A stretch of DNA of 64,000 nt from JAFAGX01 sp035622175. Its GTDB lineage: Bacteria > Acidobacteriota > Terriglobia > Terriglobales > Acidobacteriaceae. Location: positions 1 to 64,000 of the forward strand of contig DASPVV010000067.1 in assembly GCA_035622175.1 (NCBI GenBank), given 5' to 3'. Below the pieces are notes generated by a model. It saw only the letters and a program-made list of their open reading frames with translations, was not told where the DNA came from and ran no database searches. A program made the translations under genes and the position numbers. Positions 1-7,983 of this stretch are shown here, one piece after another. How positions within the stretch are numbered: position 1 is the stretch's first letter; every line of letters starts with the position of its first letter.

Positions 1-315
1 CGTGACCACCCTAAGGGATTGGCGAAAAGGTTCGGCAAGAGCGTGGCCAGTTCCGGCCACGCGCAGCTTCGGGGTATGCTGGCGTATAAATCGCCCGCAA
101 GCGGTACGCGCTACGTCGAAGTGGATGGCAAATTCTCCACCATGACATGCTCGGTTTGCGGGGCCCGATCGGGTCCGCGCGGATTGGGCATGCTTGGGGT
201 AAGGCAATGGACGTGTGCGGAGTGTGCGAGCTCCCATAATCGCGACATGAATGCCGCGCTTAACACGCTCAAGGCTGGGGCCGGATCGGCCCTCGAGAGT
301 CATGCGCAAGTATGA
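1..315 (+). CDS. tnpB: TnpB/OrfB of IS200/IS605 type, C-terminal part (cut by window edge)
   Basis: The frame is open to the left edge, so only the last ~104 residues are visible. They contain the zinc ribbon of TnpB proteins (CSVCG, then a second pair WTCAEC) followed by HNRDMNAALNTL, the place of the last RuvC Asp in this family. TnpB proteins are RNA-guided nucleases carried by IS200/IS605 elements and are the ancestors of Cas12. The N-terminal two thirds and any tnpA partner lie outside the window, so intact and truncated copies cannot be told apart. The next gene (a cellulase) is on the other strand and unrelated. Confidence 0.85.
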   Translation, partial: RDHPKGLAKRFGKSVASSGHAQLRGMLAYKSPASGTRYVEVDGKFSTMTCSVCGARSGPRGLGMLGVRQWTCAECASSHNRDMNAALNTLKAGAGSALESHAQV

Positions 316-430
316 CGTTCAGGAATCCCAGAACCTGAATTTACTTCTGGGAAGATCAACATGATGATCGCCCTTACCTCCGCCGAGGGCTCTTAGCGGC
401 TTTTCTCGGTCGCCTCCGACGCTTGGCGCT
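316..430 (+). other. Region after tnpB: hairpins, possible transposon right end and guide-RNA tail
   Basis: Just after the tnpB stop lies a perfect 8-bp hairpin, TCCCAGAA (326-333) with TTCTGGGA (345-352). Further on is a GC-rich stem-loop region around 380-412 (GCCG/CGGC followed by TTTT). In IS200/IS605 elements the right end is hairpin-rich and encodes the 3' part of the guide RNA used by TnpB. Assigning this stretch to that role is inference. From 431 to 608 I see nothing. Confidence 0.35.
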
Positions 431-608
431 CAGTTTGGTGACCCTTGCGTCCCAGCCTTGAACCCACCTTGCCGACCGCGCCTATTCTGGGGTTCGACCG
501 AACAGACTGCCCCACTGCCGCCTCCTCCGGCAACATTCATCGCCTCTTCACCGTCCGCAATCCGGGCGAAAGCGATTCGGAAGTGTGAGCCAGAGGAAAT
601 CGTCGTAC

Positions 609-2807
609 TCAGAAACTGGGTCGGCCGGCCAGTCTCCACGACCACATGAGAAAGGAGGTAGAAGTGAGGTCGATCGCGGGCTCGGTAGTGCTGAACGACT
701 GCATATTATCCCGGTAAACGGTGACTTGCGAAGGGTCATACTTTCCATCATTTCCGTTGAAGATGTGGAAAGGATCGGCGCCATTGGCCGGACAGAGGAT
801 CATCCCCGGCACAATCCCGGATGTCAGAGAACTGGCGGGGCCTTCGCTGGCTGCTCCCCACAGTATGGGCGTTCCCCCCCGCGTCCCGTCCAGGGCCCCC
901 GCCAGATTCGCCACCTGGTGTTGAATACAATTGGGGAAGGTGGTTCCGTCCCCGACGATAAACGACGATCCCCAGGCGTTGGCGCCCAGGATGTTCGCCA
1001 GCCATCTCTGAGAATAGACATCGTAGGACTTGAAGCCGGTGAGGTAGTAGGCTTCGCTCGCCATCACCGCCAGGCCGGCGCCATGCGACGTGGTGTCGCC
1101 ATAATTCCAGTGGTCTCCGAAGCCCCACGCGTCCGTCGCCGCTTGCCGAATGGCAGCGCCCACCTGGTCGAGGAGCTGGCGGCGAATGCTCGATTGAGAC
1201 ACCGCCAGACCCGGCGGATTGCCTGCCGTGGCCAGCGCTCGATAGAGTTCGAAGTGTGCCAGTCCGCTCACGTCGTACAGGTTGAGCGTGTCGCTATTGC
1301 CGGTATCGTAGATTCTCTTGATGTAATTGTGGGCAAATTCTGCCGCTTGCTCGAGATAATCGGTGGGATTGGTGTCGAGGAGTCCGGGGGGCAGACTGGG
1401 GGCGGATCGCAGCGCGAAATAAAGCTCGGTTGCGCCGAGTTCCATGTCGTCGTCCCACACATTCTCGGGATAGCCGTCAAACGGGATGACCGTCAACAGG
1501 CAATCGCTGCACGACCCGGACCCCACCGACGGGGCAGGGTCGGAAAAGGAAGTATCAGCGAGCGCAAAAATGTCTTCCGCATTGGTTAGGCATTGATCGG
1601 CTAGGCCGGGATTGGCCGTCTGGTAGAGCTGATAACAGAGGGCAAAGTCCGCGGCCAAGCGGCCCGCGAGATTCGGGCTGATCCTCGACCCGGCGTGGCC
1701 TGCGATGAATACGGGACGATAGCAGATGTAATGCGTGGTGAGTGGGTCGCAGGGTTCTCGGTCGCCGGGCTGCTCGAAGGTATCGGCCGCCTGCGGCAGC
1801 GTCCAGATGTCGTATTCCGTGATCAGGCAGAAGGGAGTCACGTAAGTTCCGCCGCAGTTGCCGGTGGCCGAACTGGGGATGCCCTCCCCGTAATAATCCC
1901 AGTCTTGAGAGTTGTCGACCTGATAGTAGAGAGTCTGGGTCTTGTTGTCCCACATCCTCATCAGCCATTCAATCCCGAACACGGCCTCGGCCGTGAAGTC
2001 GGAGGAGGCCGGCGCCCCCAGGCCGCTCTGGCCCGCGTACGAAATGGAGACAGGCGGAGCCGGGGGATTCAGGGGAGCCCTCGCGCCCATATGATCCGGG
2101 AAATCCCGCATTCCGATCTCCATCAAGGCAACGGTGTAGCTGGTCGTCTCCACGTATTTCATGTAGTCGCCCGCATCCCACCACCCGCCCTCTGCATCGA
2201 TGTCCGGGCGGCGCGCACGCTCCAGGGGCGACCTCGGCGGGGGGTAATCGACGAAGTCGTTGAGGTCGAGAGGAGGAGTGACGTAAACCCGGGCGTTGGC
2301 GTCCTTCAGGTGTCCAGGCGCGTCGCGCAGCGCATTGGGAATATAGTTCCGCCCGTCACGCTCGGTTTCATAAAAAAATAATGTGTTCAACAGCAGGCCA
2401 GGATAGAGCACTTGAGGAGAATCAACCGCAAAAGCCGGCGAGTGAGCTGCCACCGGGCCGATCACGGAGATCTGGTAGATCTCTCTGCCCGGAACCCTGA
2501 AGTCGAGCGCGTACACATCGTAGGTCAATTTGCCGCTGTGACTCCAAGTGCCGAGTAAAGGGCCGATGACGGCACTGTACGCGATCGCCCCCTGCGAATT
2601 GATGACGCGGAACTTCGCCCCAGCCTCCGACGCAGTCGACATGAGATAGGCGCGAAAGGGAGCATTGCCGGCCTCGTAGCCAATCTGGTTGACGCGCACA
2701 TAGGCCGACTCGCCCCCTCGAGCCCAACTCGAGGAAACCAAGGTCAAGAAGCAAATCGCGTGCAATCGGATCGATCGACGGATCGAAGAAAGAGCTGTCG
2801 CAGGCAT
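609..2807 (-). CDS. Secreted glycoside hydrolase family 9 (endoglucanase/cellulase-like)
   Basis: The 732-residue protein has a signal peptide (about 1-30, hydrophobic core AICFLTLVSSSWA). An Ig-like CelD_N-type domain follows (about 33-128), then a GH9 catalytic (alpha/alpha)6 domain to the end. The family motif GGWWDAGDYMKYV (from residue 207) supplies the catalytic-base Asp pair (D211/D214). The region ANILGANAWGSSF...IQHQVA corresponds to the conserved His block, and the C-terminal STTEPAIDLTS carries the proton donor E709. GH9 enzymes cleave beta-1,4-glucans by inversion. The start at 2807 is chosen because GGAG stands about 10 nt upstream and the signal peptide begins there; the frame stays open further upstream without signal-peptide character. 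No dockerin or carbohydrate-binding module is seen. Confidence 0.9.
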   Translation of the reverse strand: MPATALSSIRRSIRLHAICFLTLVSSSWARGGESAYVRVNQIGYEAGNAPFRAYLMSTASEAGAKFRVINSQGAIAYSAVIGPLLGTWSHSGKLTYDVYALDFRVPGREIYQISVIGPVAAHSPAFAVDSPQVLYPGLLLNTLFFYETERDGRNYIPNALRDAPGHLKDANARVYVTPPLDLNDFVDYPPPRSPLERARRPDIDAEGGWWDAGDYMKYVETTSYTVALMEIGMRDFPDHMGARAPLNPPAPPVSISYAGQSGLGAPASSDFTAEAVFGIEWLMRMWDNKTQTLYYQVDNSQDWDYYGEGIPSSATGNCGGTYVTPFCLITEYDIWTLPQAADTFEQPGDREPCDPLTTHYICYRPVFIAGHAGSRISPNLAGRLAADFALCYQLYQTANPGLADQCLTNAEDIFALADTSFSDPAPSVGSGSCSDCLLTVIPFDGYPENVWDDDMELGATELYFALRSAPSLPPGLLDTNPTDYLEQAAEFAHNYIKRIYDTGNSDTLNLYDVSGLAHFELYRALATAGNPPGLAVSQSSIRRQLLDQVGAAIRQAATDAWGFGDHWNYGDTTSHGAGLAVMASEAYYLTGFKSYDVYSQRWLANILGANAWGSSFIVGDGTTFPNCIQHQVANLAGALDGTRGGTPILWGAASEGPASSLTSGIVPGMILCPANGADPFHIFNGNDGKYDPSQVTVYRDNMQSFSTTEPAIDLTSTSFLMWSWRLAGRPSF

Positions 2808-3094
2808 CGGGGTTTCTCCGCGTTTGCTCAGGTCGCTAGCATGAACCGGAATCTTCCTTCCTAACCTGAAAACCGGCAGCCATTCTAAGCCTTGCTGCGC
2901 ATGGTTCACAAGACTCGAAGAATGCCCACTTTTCGGAAAGCAGGGGAAAATGACCGGCCGCAAGGCGCGATGCCACAGGAATTTCGATCCCGAAGCGAGG
3001 AGCGTGCAAGGCCACGTCGTGAAGGGCCACGTCATTCTGAACTGGGCGCACCAGCCGACCAGGTTTTTCAGGAGGAATGCTAGAATCCGGTGCC

Positions 3095-3733
3095 ATGCCC
3101 AGGACGCAATCCGCCAGAGCGCGCGCCAAGCAAATCAAACTTCTGTTGTTCGATGTGGATGGCGTACTCACCGACGGCAAGATTTTCATCTTTCCCGCGC
3201 CCATCGGAATTCAGCAATCGGTTGAGGAGCAAGCTGCGCGGCACGGCGGTCAGGGCGGTTTCGGACTGCACAGCCAAACCATGATCGAAGCTAAAGGCTT
3301 TCACGCCCATGACGGCGCGGCGATTTCCTTGGCCCGGCTGGGCGGGATCAGAACCGGTCTCATCACCAAGCGGGTTTCGGAAACCGTAGCCCTGCGGGCT
3401 CGAGACCTAAAGCTGGAGTATGTGTATCAAGGCATCCACGACAAGCTAACCGTCTTTCAAGAAATCCTGCGTCAAGACGGAGTCCGTGCGAGCGAGGCCG
3501 GTTATGTGGGAGACGATGTCATTGACCTACCGGTCATGCGAGGCTGCGGACTTGCCATTGCCGTCGCCAATGCGCGCGTCGAAGTGAAGAGGGAAGCCCA
3601 CTACGTGACCCGCCATGAAGGAGGCGACGGCGCCCTGCGCGACGCGATCGAGTACATCCTCAAGGCACAGGGAGAATGGGAGCGCGTAGTCCGCGAGTAC
3701 ATCTTGGAGAGAAGCCCGAAAAACAGGGGTTAG
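3095..3733 (+). CDS. kdsC: 3-deoxy-D-manno-octulosonate 8-phosphate phosphatase (KdsC-like HAD)
   Basis: KdsC removes phosphate from KDO-8-P in LPS core synthesis. HAD motif I is FDVDGVLTDG (nucleophile D20, D22), motif II/III is TGLITKR (about 88-94), and motif IV is GDDVIDLPVM (139-148). This is the KdsC/Cof-less C0 HAD layout. The family is usually ~170-190 residues. This protein is about 212 because of an insertion (about residues 34-63, Gln/Gly/His-rich) between motif I and the KGFHAHDGAAI segment. An ATG at 3077 is also in frame but lies 1 nt after the GGAGG ribosome site, too close to use; the ATG at 3095 sits 19 nt after it, so the start is uncertain. kdsD and kdsA lie 7-9 kb away, consistent with the role. 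Confidence 0.85.
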   Translation: MPRTQSARARAKQIKLLLFDVDGVLTDGKIFIFPAPIGIQQSVEEQAARHGGQGGFGLHSQTMIEAKGFHAHDGAAISLARLGGIRTGLITKRVSETVALRARDLKLEYVYQGIHDKLTVFQEILRQDGVRASEAGYVGDDVIDLPVMRGCGLAIAVANARVEVKREAHYVTRHEGGDGALRDAIEYILKAQGEWERVVREYILERSPKNRG

Positions 3734-3819
3734 CCGTCTCGGGTGGGTCGAGCGCGCCATCCTGCACCTGTGCCACCCAATCGCCCCATGATGATTGGCG
3801 GGGCCGAGAAAGCAAAAAG

Positions 3820-3868
3820 GCCCACCGGCTGTCTGCTTGGGGCGTGCTCGGGTCGACAACCGATGGGC
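3820..3868. terminator. Large inverted repeat between convergent kdsC and TPR gene
   Basis: GCCCACCGGCTGTC (3820-3833) can pair with GACAACCGATGGGC (3855-3868), 12 of 14 positions matching, around a 21-nt loop. It lies in the 263-bp gap between two genes that converge, so it may act as a bidirectional terminator. There is no clean T-run, hence only moderate confidence; a structured RNA is an alternative. Confidence 0.4.
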
Positions 3869-3996
3869 TTACCGTTTCTCCTTACTCACCCTGTGTTTTC
3901 AGGAGTATTACTAGTGCTTTAACCCGCCCGTTGCCGAAAGTTGCGGTTTTTGCCCGGGAATTTTTGTTGCGATCTAAGTCTATGAAAAACCTACAC

Positions 3997-4794
3997 TTAT
4001 TCTGGAATGCCTGGAGGCCGCGAGGCCATCAATTGGGTGAAGCGCGCGTCGCTGCGCAGGTGTTCGAATTCCGGATCTTTGTAGACGTCGTCGATCCCTT
4101 TATATCCCTCTTCGAGCGCGCGCTTTAGATAGAGCAGGGAGCGATCGCTGTCTCCCTGCTTGGCGAAGAGCTTTGCCAGGACATATTCGAAGTGGGCACG
4201 ATCCTCGGGAGAGGACATTTGTGCGGCGACGCCGGCATGGGAACTGTTTTCAAAAACGCTGGGATCTAATTGAACGGCCCGGTTATAGGCGAAGGTCGCT
4301 TTTTCGAAGTTCTTCTTGGAGAAGTAGGCGGCGCCCAGATTGCTGTAATAGGAGGCGGAATCCGGACGAATCTGGATTGCCTTCTCGTATTGTTTGATGG
4401 CGCCGTCGTATTTTCTTTGCAGATAGTAAACCACACCCAAGTTGTTGTAAGCGTCCCCGTACAGCGCATCTAAATGGGTCGCGCGCTCCAACTCTTTCTT
4501 GGCTTCCTTGAAGCGTTGGAGGAAGAGCTCGGTGATTGCGTTCTTATTCAACACCTGGGGATCGTTCGGGTTCTTGACGAGCGCCGCGCGATAGTAGTCG
4601 AGAGCGTCTAGATAGGCTTTCTGCGCGCGCAGCTCGTCGCCACGCTGCTCGAGCTCGTCGGGGGAAGCGGTGGGGGATGGCGGTTCCGCGCGCCGCACAA
4701 GCGGGGGCGTTACCTGGACCGGCTCTGGATTGGTTTGGGCGTGAACTGGCAGGACACAGACGGCGAACACGTACGGGAGATAATGGCGAAGCAT
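3997..4794 (-). CDS. Secreted tetratricopeptide-repeat protein
   Basis: The protein is 265 residues with a signal peptide (MLRHYLPYVFAVCVLPVHA, cleavage near residue 20). After a Pro-rich linker come about four to five TPR units (about 47-240), for example GDAYNNLGVVYYLQRKYDGA and ASYYSNLGAAYFSKKNFEKA. TPR arrays mediate protein-protein contacts. No enzymatic motif is present, so its partner is unknown. It lies 60 bp downstream of the penicillin-binding protein gene on the same strand, so a shared transcript and a periplasmic envelope role are possible. Confidence 0.8.
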   Translation of the reverse strand: MLRHYLPYVFAVCVLPVHAQTNPEPVQVTPPLVRRAEPPSPTASPDELEQRGDELRAQKAYLDALDYYRAALVKNPNDPQVLNKNAITELFLQRFKEAKKELERATHLDALYGDAYNNLGVVYYLQRKYDGAIKQYEKAIQIRPDSASYYSNLGAAYFSKKNFEKATFAYNRAVQLDPSVFENSSHAGVAAQMSSPEDRAHFEYVLAKLFAKQGDSDRSLLYLKRALEEGYKGIDDVYKDPEFEHLRSDARFTQLMASRPPGIPE

Positions 4795-4853
4795 GCGCTT
4801 ACCTCCGAAAAGGGCAAACTCTCTTCCACCCTGCTCCGGATGGCGATGCCAAA

Positions 4854-7418
4854 TCAGTGTGGACTGTCCGCACTAGCCTCCGGGGGCTTGGGGGGAGGTT
4901 TCGGCGACTTTTCCTCTCTAAAGATACCCGTAATTTTGTCGAAAAGTCCTTTTTTCTTTTTATCCTCGGGGCTGGAGGAATTCGGATCATTGGCGGTTGC
5001 TTCTCCGTTGGGTGGGGGGAGGGGCTTCTGTCCGCCTAAGCCCAACATGCGAGAGAAGAAACCCTTGATCCCGCCGCCCTGGTCGCAGGTGCTGGTCGGC
5101 TCCGTCCCGGCGATGAACGCCGCATTGTAAGTCTCTGGGCAGGCAGGAGTTGCGAGCAGGTTGGTGACCTTGTCGAGCTGCACGTCGACCACCCCGGTCG
5201 GCTGGGCGAAGGGTCGCATATCGGAATATTGGGGAAGGGCAGCTGCCTTTTTCATGAATTCCGCCCAAATCGGCGCTGCCGTTTGGGCTCCCGTCAGGTG
5301 AAATTCAGTGTAATCGTCGAAGCCCACCCACACGACACAGAGAAGATTGCTGGTATAGCCGGCGAACCAGCCGTCATGGGAGCTGCCCGTCTTTCCCGCA
5401 GCAGGAGCCTGAAAGCCGCCGCCGCGCACCGCCGAAAACGCCAAGCCGTTGTTAATGACGGCCTGCATCATGTCCGTCATGATGTAGGCCACTCGCGCAT
5501 CCAAGACTTCGCGGTGCTCCGGTTTCAGGTCGGCGACGACGTCGCCTTCGGCATTGCGCACCGAATTGACCAGGATGGAGGAGATGCGCACTCCGGAATT
5601 GGCGAACACCGTATAGGCGGCCGCCATGTCCAAGGGGGTTGCTTCGTAGGCACCCAGGGCCATCGCCGGGGTCGGCTTGACCGAAGTGACTCCGGCGGAT
5701 TTGGCCAACTCTGCCACCTTGTCATAGCCCACTTCCTGGGCCAATTGAACGGTCGCATTATTCAAGGACATGGCGAGGGCGTAGCGGGCGGTCACCTGTC
5801 CGTGATATTCCTCCTTGTAGTTGCGCGGCTCGTAGATCTGATCGCCGTAGGCGAAAGTCGTCGGCTGGTCCTCCACCATCGAAGCCGGAGTGAACACCGG
5901 ATTGCTGCCGGTGACGGCGGTATTCATCGCCGCCGCATACACAAAGGGCTTGAAGATCGAGCCCGTCGGACGTTTCGCCACGGCGTGATTCAACTGACTC
6001 ACGCCATAGTTGCGCCCGCCCACCAGCGCCAGAACCTCGCCGGTATGTGGGTTCATCGCGACCAGCGCCACTTGCGCCTGCGGCCCGGGTTCGACCTTGG
6101 TTTCATATTTGTTCTTGCCCACCTTCACTCGCTTGCTGCGACGCCTGATTACCTGTTCGTCCACCAATTTCATGCCGGTTTCGACCGCCTGGGCGGCGGC
6201 CTTCTGCAGATCGGGATCAAGCGTGGTGTAAATGCGATACGACTGCTCATTCAACTCCCGTTCATTGAAGCGACTCGACAACGTGTCGCGCACCAGATCC
6301 ACAAAGTAGGGCGCATCGCTCGCCTCGACGTTGGGTGGCGCAAGCTTCAGGGGTGTGGCTTTAGCGCTGTCAGCGGCGGCGCGAGTGATGGCGCGGGTCT
6401 CGACCATGCTGTCGAGCACCAGGTTGCGACGTTCGAGCGCGCGTTCGGGGTGACGGTAGGGGGAGAGGTAGCTGGGGCGCTGGATGATCCCCGCGAGCAA
6501 AGCCGCTTCCGCCAGCGAAATATCCTTCAAGTCCTTGTTGAAATATGCACGCGAGGCCTGCGCGAATCCACTGATGGTGAACGAACCCCGCTGCCCAAGA
6601 TCGACCCAGTTGGCATAAAACTCGAAGATCTGCTGCTTGCTGAACTTCTGTTCCATCAATTCCGCAATCAGCATCTCGATGAGTTTGCGGCGGACGGTTT
6701 TCTGCGGAGTCAGGAAAAAGCCGCGAGAAAGTTGCATGGTCAAGGTGGATCCACCCTGCTCGTGCCGCTCATGCATAAAGTCGATCCAGGCGGCTTCCGC
6801 CATGCGCCAGAAGTTCACGCCGCTGTGCTGGTAAAACCGCCGGTCCTCGATGGCGAGTACGGCGTCCACCATCACCTTCGGGATCTGGTCATACTTGACG
6901 ACCTGACGCTTGGCCCGCTGCTCTACGTCGAACGCGGTCACCATTTGCGGTTCCAGTTCGTAGGCTGCCAATTCGCCGGACTTCCCCGTGATGCTGGTTA
7001 CGATTTGGTCTTGGATGCGAATGGTAGCCGCTTCCGGACTGTGGTAGGACTGGGGCCCGGGTTTGATCTCAATGCCATCGCGGAGAAAGCGATAGTTGCC
7101 GAGAGGGGAGCTGCCGTTGTCGGTGTATCCGGCACGCTGCAGCTGGGCCGCGAGCTCGCGGCTGGTCCACGATTCACCGACTTTGACCGAGCGCGGGATG
7201 GCATAAATGCGGGCGGAACTGCTGAAGACCGCTCCCCGGAATCGCTGTTCGATGATGCGGTCATACTTGATGTAGTAATAGGAGAAGCACGCGCTGGCTG
7301 CAATGGCCAGGATGACAAAGGCAAACAGGGCGATGCGCACGACCGGATCGCGTCGGCCCGCTCCTCGGCCCATCTTCGCACTGCTGTTCCGTTTCGGGAT
7401 CTTTACTTTAATGGCCAC
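4854..7418 (-). CDS. mrcA: Bifunctional penicillin-binding protein 1A family (GT51 transglycosylase + transpeptidase)
   Basis: It polymerises and cross-links peptidoglycan at the inner membrane. From the GTG start the order is: basic N-terminus, one membrane anchor (about 27-49), a UB2H-like stretch, GT51 (about 170-345) with EDRRFYQHSG (catalytic Glu ~191) and GGSTLTMQLSRG (222-233), then a transpeptidase (about 440-760) with GSIFKP (Ser 487/Lys 490), SLNNA (551) and GKTGSS (675-680). The C-terminus is Pro/Lys-rich and disordered. Start choice: GTG at 7418 begins the basic segment VAIKVKIPKR; the frame is open to a TTG at 7496, and an ATG lies at 7373. None has a good ribosome site. Confidence 0.93.
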   Translation of the reverse strand: MAIKVKIPKRNSSAKMGRGAGRRDPVVRIALFAFVILAIAASACFSYYYIKYDRIIEQRFRGAVFSSSARIYAIPRSVKVGESWTSRELAAQLQRAGYTDNGSSPLGNYRFLRDGIEIKPGPQSYHSPEAATIRIQDQIVTSITGKSGELAAYELEPQMVTAFDVEQRAKRQVVKYDQIPKVMVDAVLAIEDRRFYQHSGVNFWRMAEAAWIDFMHERHEQGGSTLTMQLSRGFFLTPQKTVRRKLIEMLIAELMEQKFSKQQIFEFYANWVDLGQRGSFTISGFAQASRAYFNKDLKDISLAEAALLAGIIQRPSYLSPYRHPERALERRNLVLDSMVETRAITRAAADSAKATPLKLAPPNVEASDAPYFVDLVRDTLSSRFNERELNEQSYRIYTTLDPDLQKAAAQAVETGMKLVDEQVIRRRSKRVKVGKNKYETKVEPGPQAQVALVAMNPHTGEVLALVGGRNYGVSQLNHAVAKRPTGSIFKPFVYAAAMNTAVTGSNPVFTPASMVEDQPTTFAYGDQIYEPRNYKEEYHGQVTARYALAMSLNNATVQLAQEVGYDKVAELAKSAGVTSVKPTPAMALGAYEATPLDMAAAYTVFANSGVRISSILVNSVRNAEGDVVADLKPEHREVLDARVAYIMTDMMQAVINNGLAFSAVRGGGFQAPAAGKTGSSHDGWFAGYTSNLLCVVWVGFDDYTEFHLTGAQTAAPIWAEFMKKAAALPQYSDMRPFAQPTGVVDVQLDKVTNLLATPACPETYNAAFIAGTEPTSTCDQGGGIKGFFSRMLGLGGQKPLPPPNGEATANDPNSSSPEDKKKKGLFDKITGIFREEKSPKPPPKPPEASADSPH

Positions 7419-7590
7419 GTTGAATTGAGGGATGCGTGCTCGGGCTGCGGAGCTACCTGCCGGTTCGATGATGCGACCGCCAAATCCGTTCTCCAAGTAG
7501 CAGCGAAGGGTCCAACCGCAGCGTGGGCGAACACCTCTGCGCCTCGAACTCCTCGCAGTCTATTTTAAATGACCGGGAAACTCCGGCGGC

Positions 7591-7947
7591 TCAGAAGGGG
7601 CTCTTATTCTCGGTCGACGGGTCGAAGTGCAGGTCGAGAGGGTAGCCCGGGAGGTCCACGTGCACGGTATAGGGTGCGGAGATGGTTAACGACCCGGTGC
7701 CGGTGTAGCCGCGGCGCGACACCCGGATTTGGTCCCGGGTCAACGGGATTTGGAGCTGTTGTGCCTTAGTGAAGATGTAGGCCTGAATCTCACCTTCCGG
7801 CTTCGCGGTGTAGGTTTCGAGCGTAGCTTCCGTCTTGATGGTATCCTGAAACTCATAATTGGCGTAGTAAACCGGAACCAGCGCGATGCAAAGGTAAATC
7901 GCGGCGGCAATGACAAGCAGACCGACTACCATCTTGACTGTACCCAT
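7591..7947 (-). CDS. Small membrane-anchored protein of unknown function (DUF4845-like)
   Basis: This short protein (118 residues from 7947) has one N-terminal transmembrane helix (VGLLVIAAAIYLCIALVPVY) followed by about 85 soluble residues that look extracytoplasmic, mostly beta with an amphipathic helix. The architecture resembles DUF4845 proteins, but the match is by eye. An ATG at 7977 is also in frame; 7947 is preferred because a G-rich ribosome site (GGGGGG) ends 3-4 nt upstream and the helix starts sooner. It follows proS by 36 bp on the same strand. Confidence 0.7.
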   Translation of the reverse strand: MGTVKMVVGLLVIAAAIYLCIALVPVYYANYEFQDTIKTEATLETYTAKPEGEIQAYIFTKAQQLQIPLTRDQIRVSRRGYTGTGSLTISAPYTVHVDLPGYPLDLHFDPSTENKSPF

Positions 7948-7983
7948 CGTCCCCCCCGGCCCTCTCTGGCGCCCCATCCTGCT

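Noticed and set aside
5229..7568. Very long open frame on the plus strand opposite the penicillin-binding protein gene
   Set aside because: It is a codon-bias shadow of a well-supported gene: low-complexity His/Arg/Gly-rich translation, no domain.
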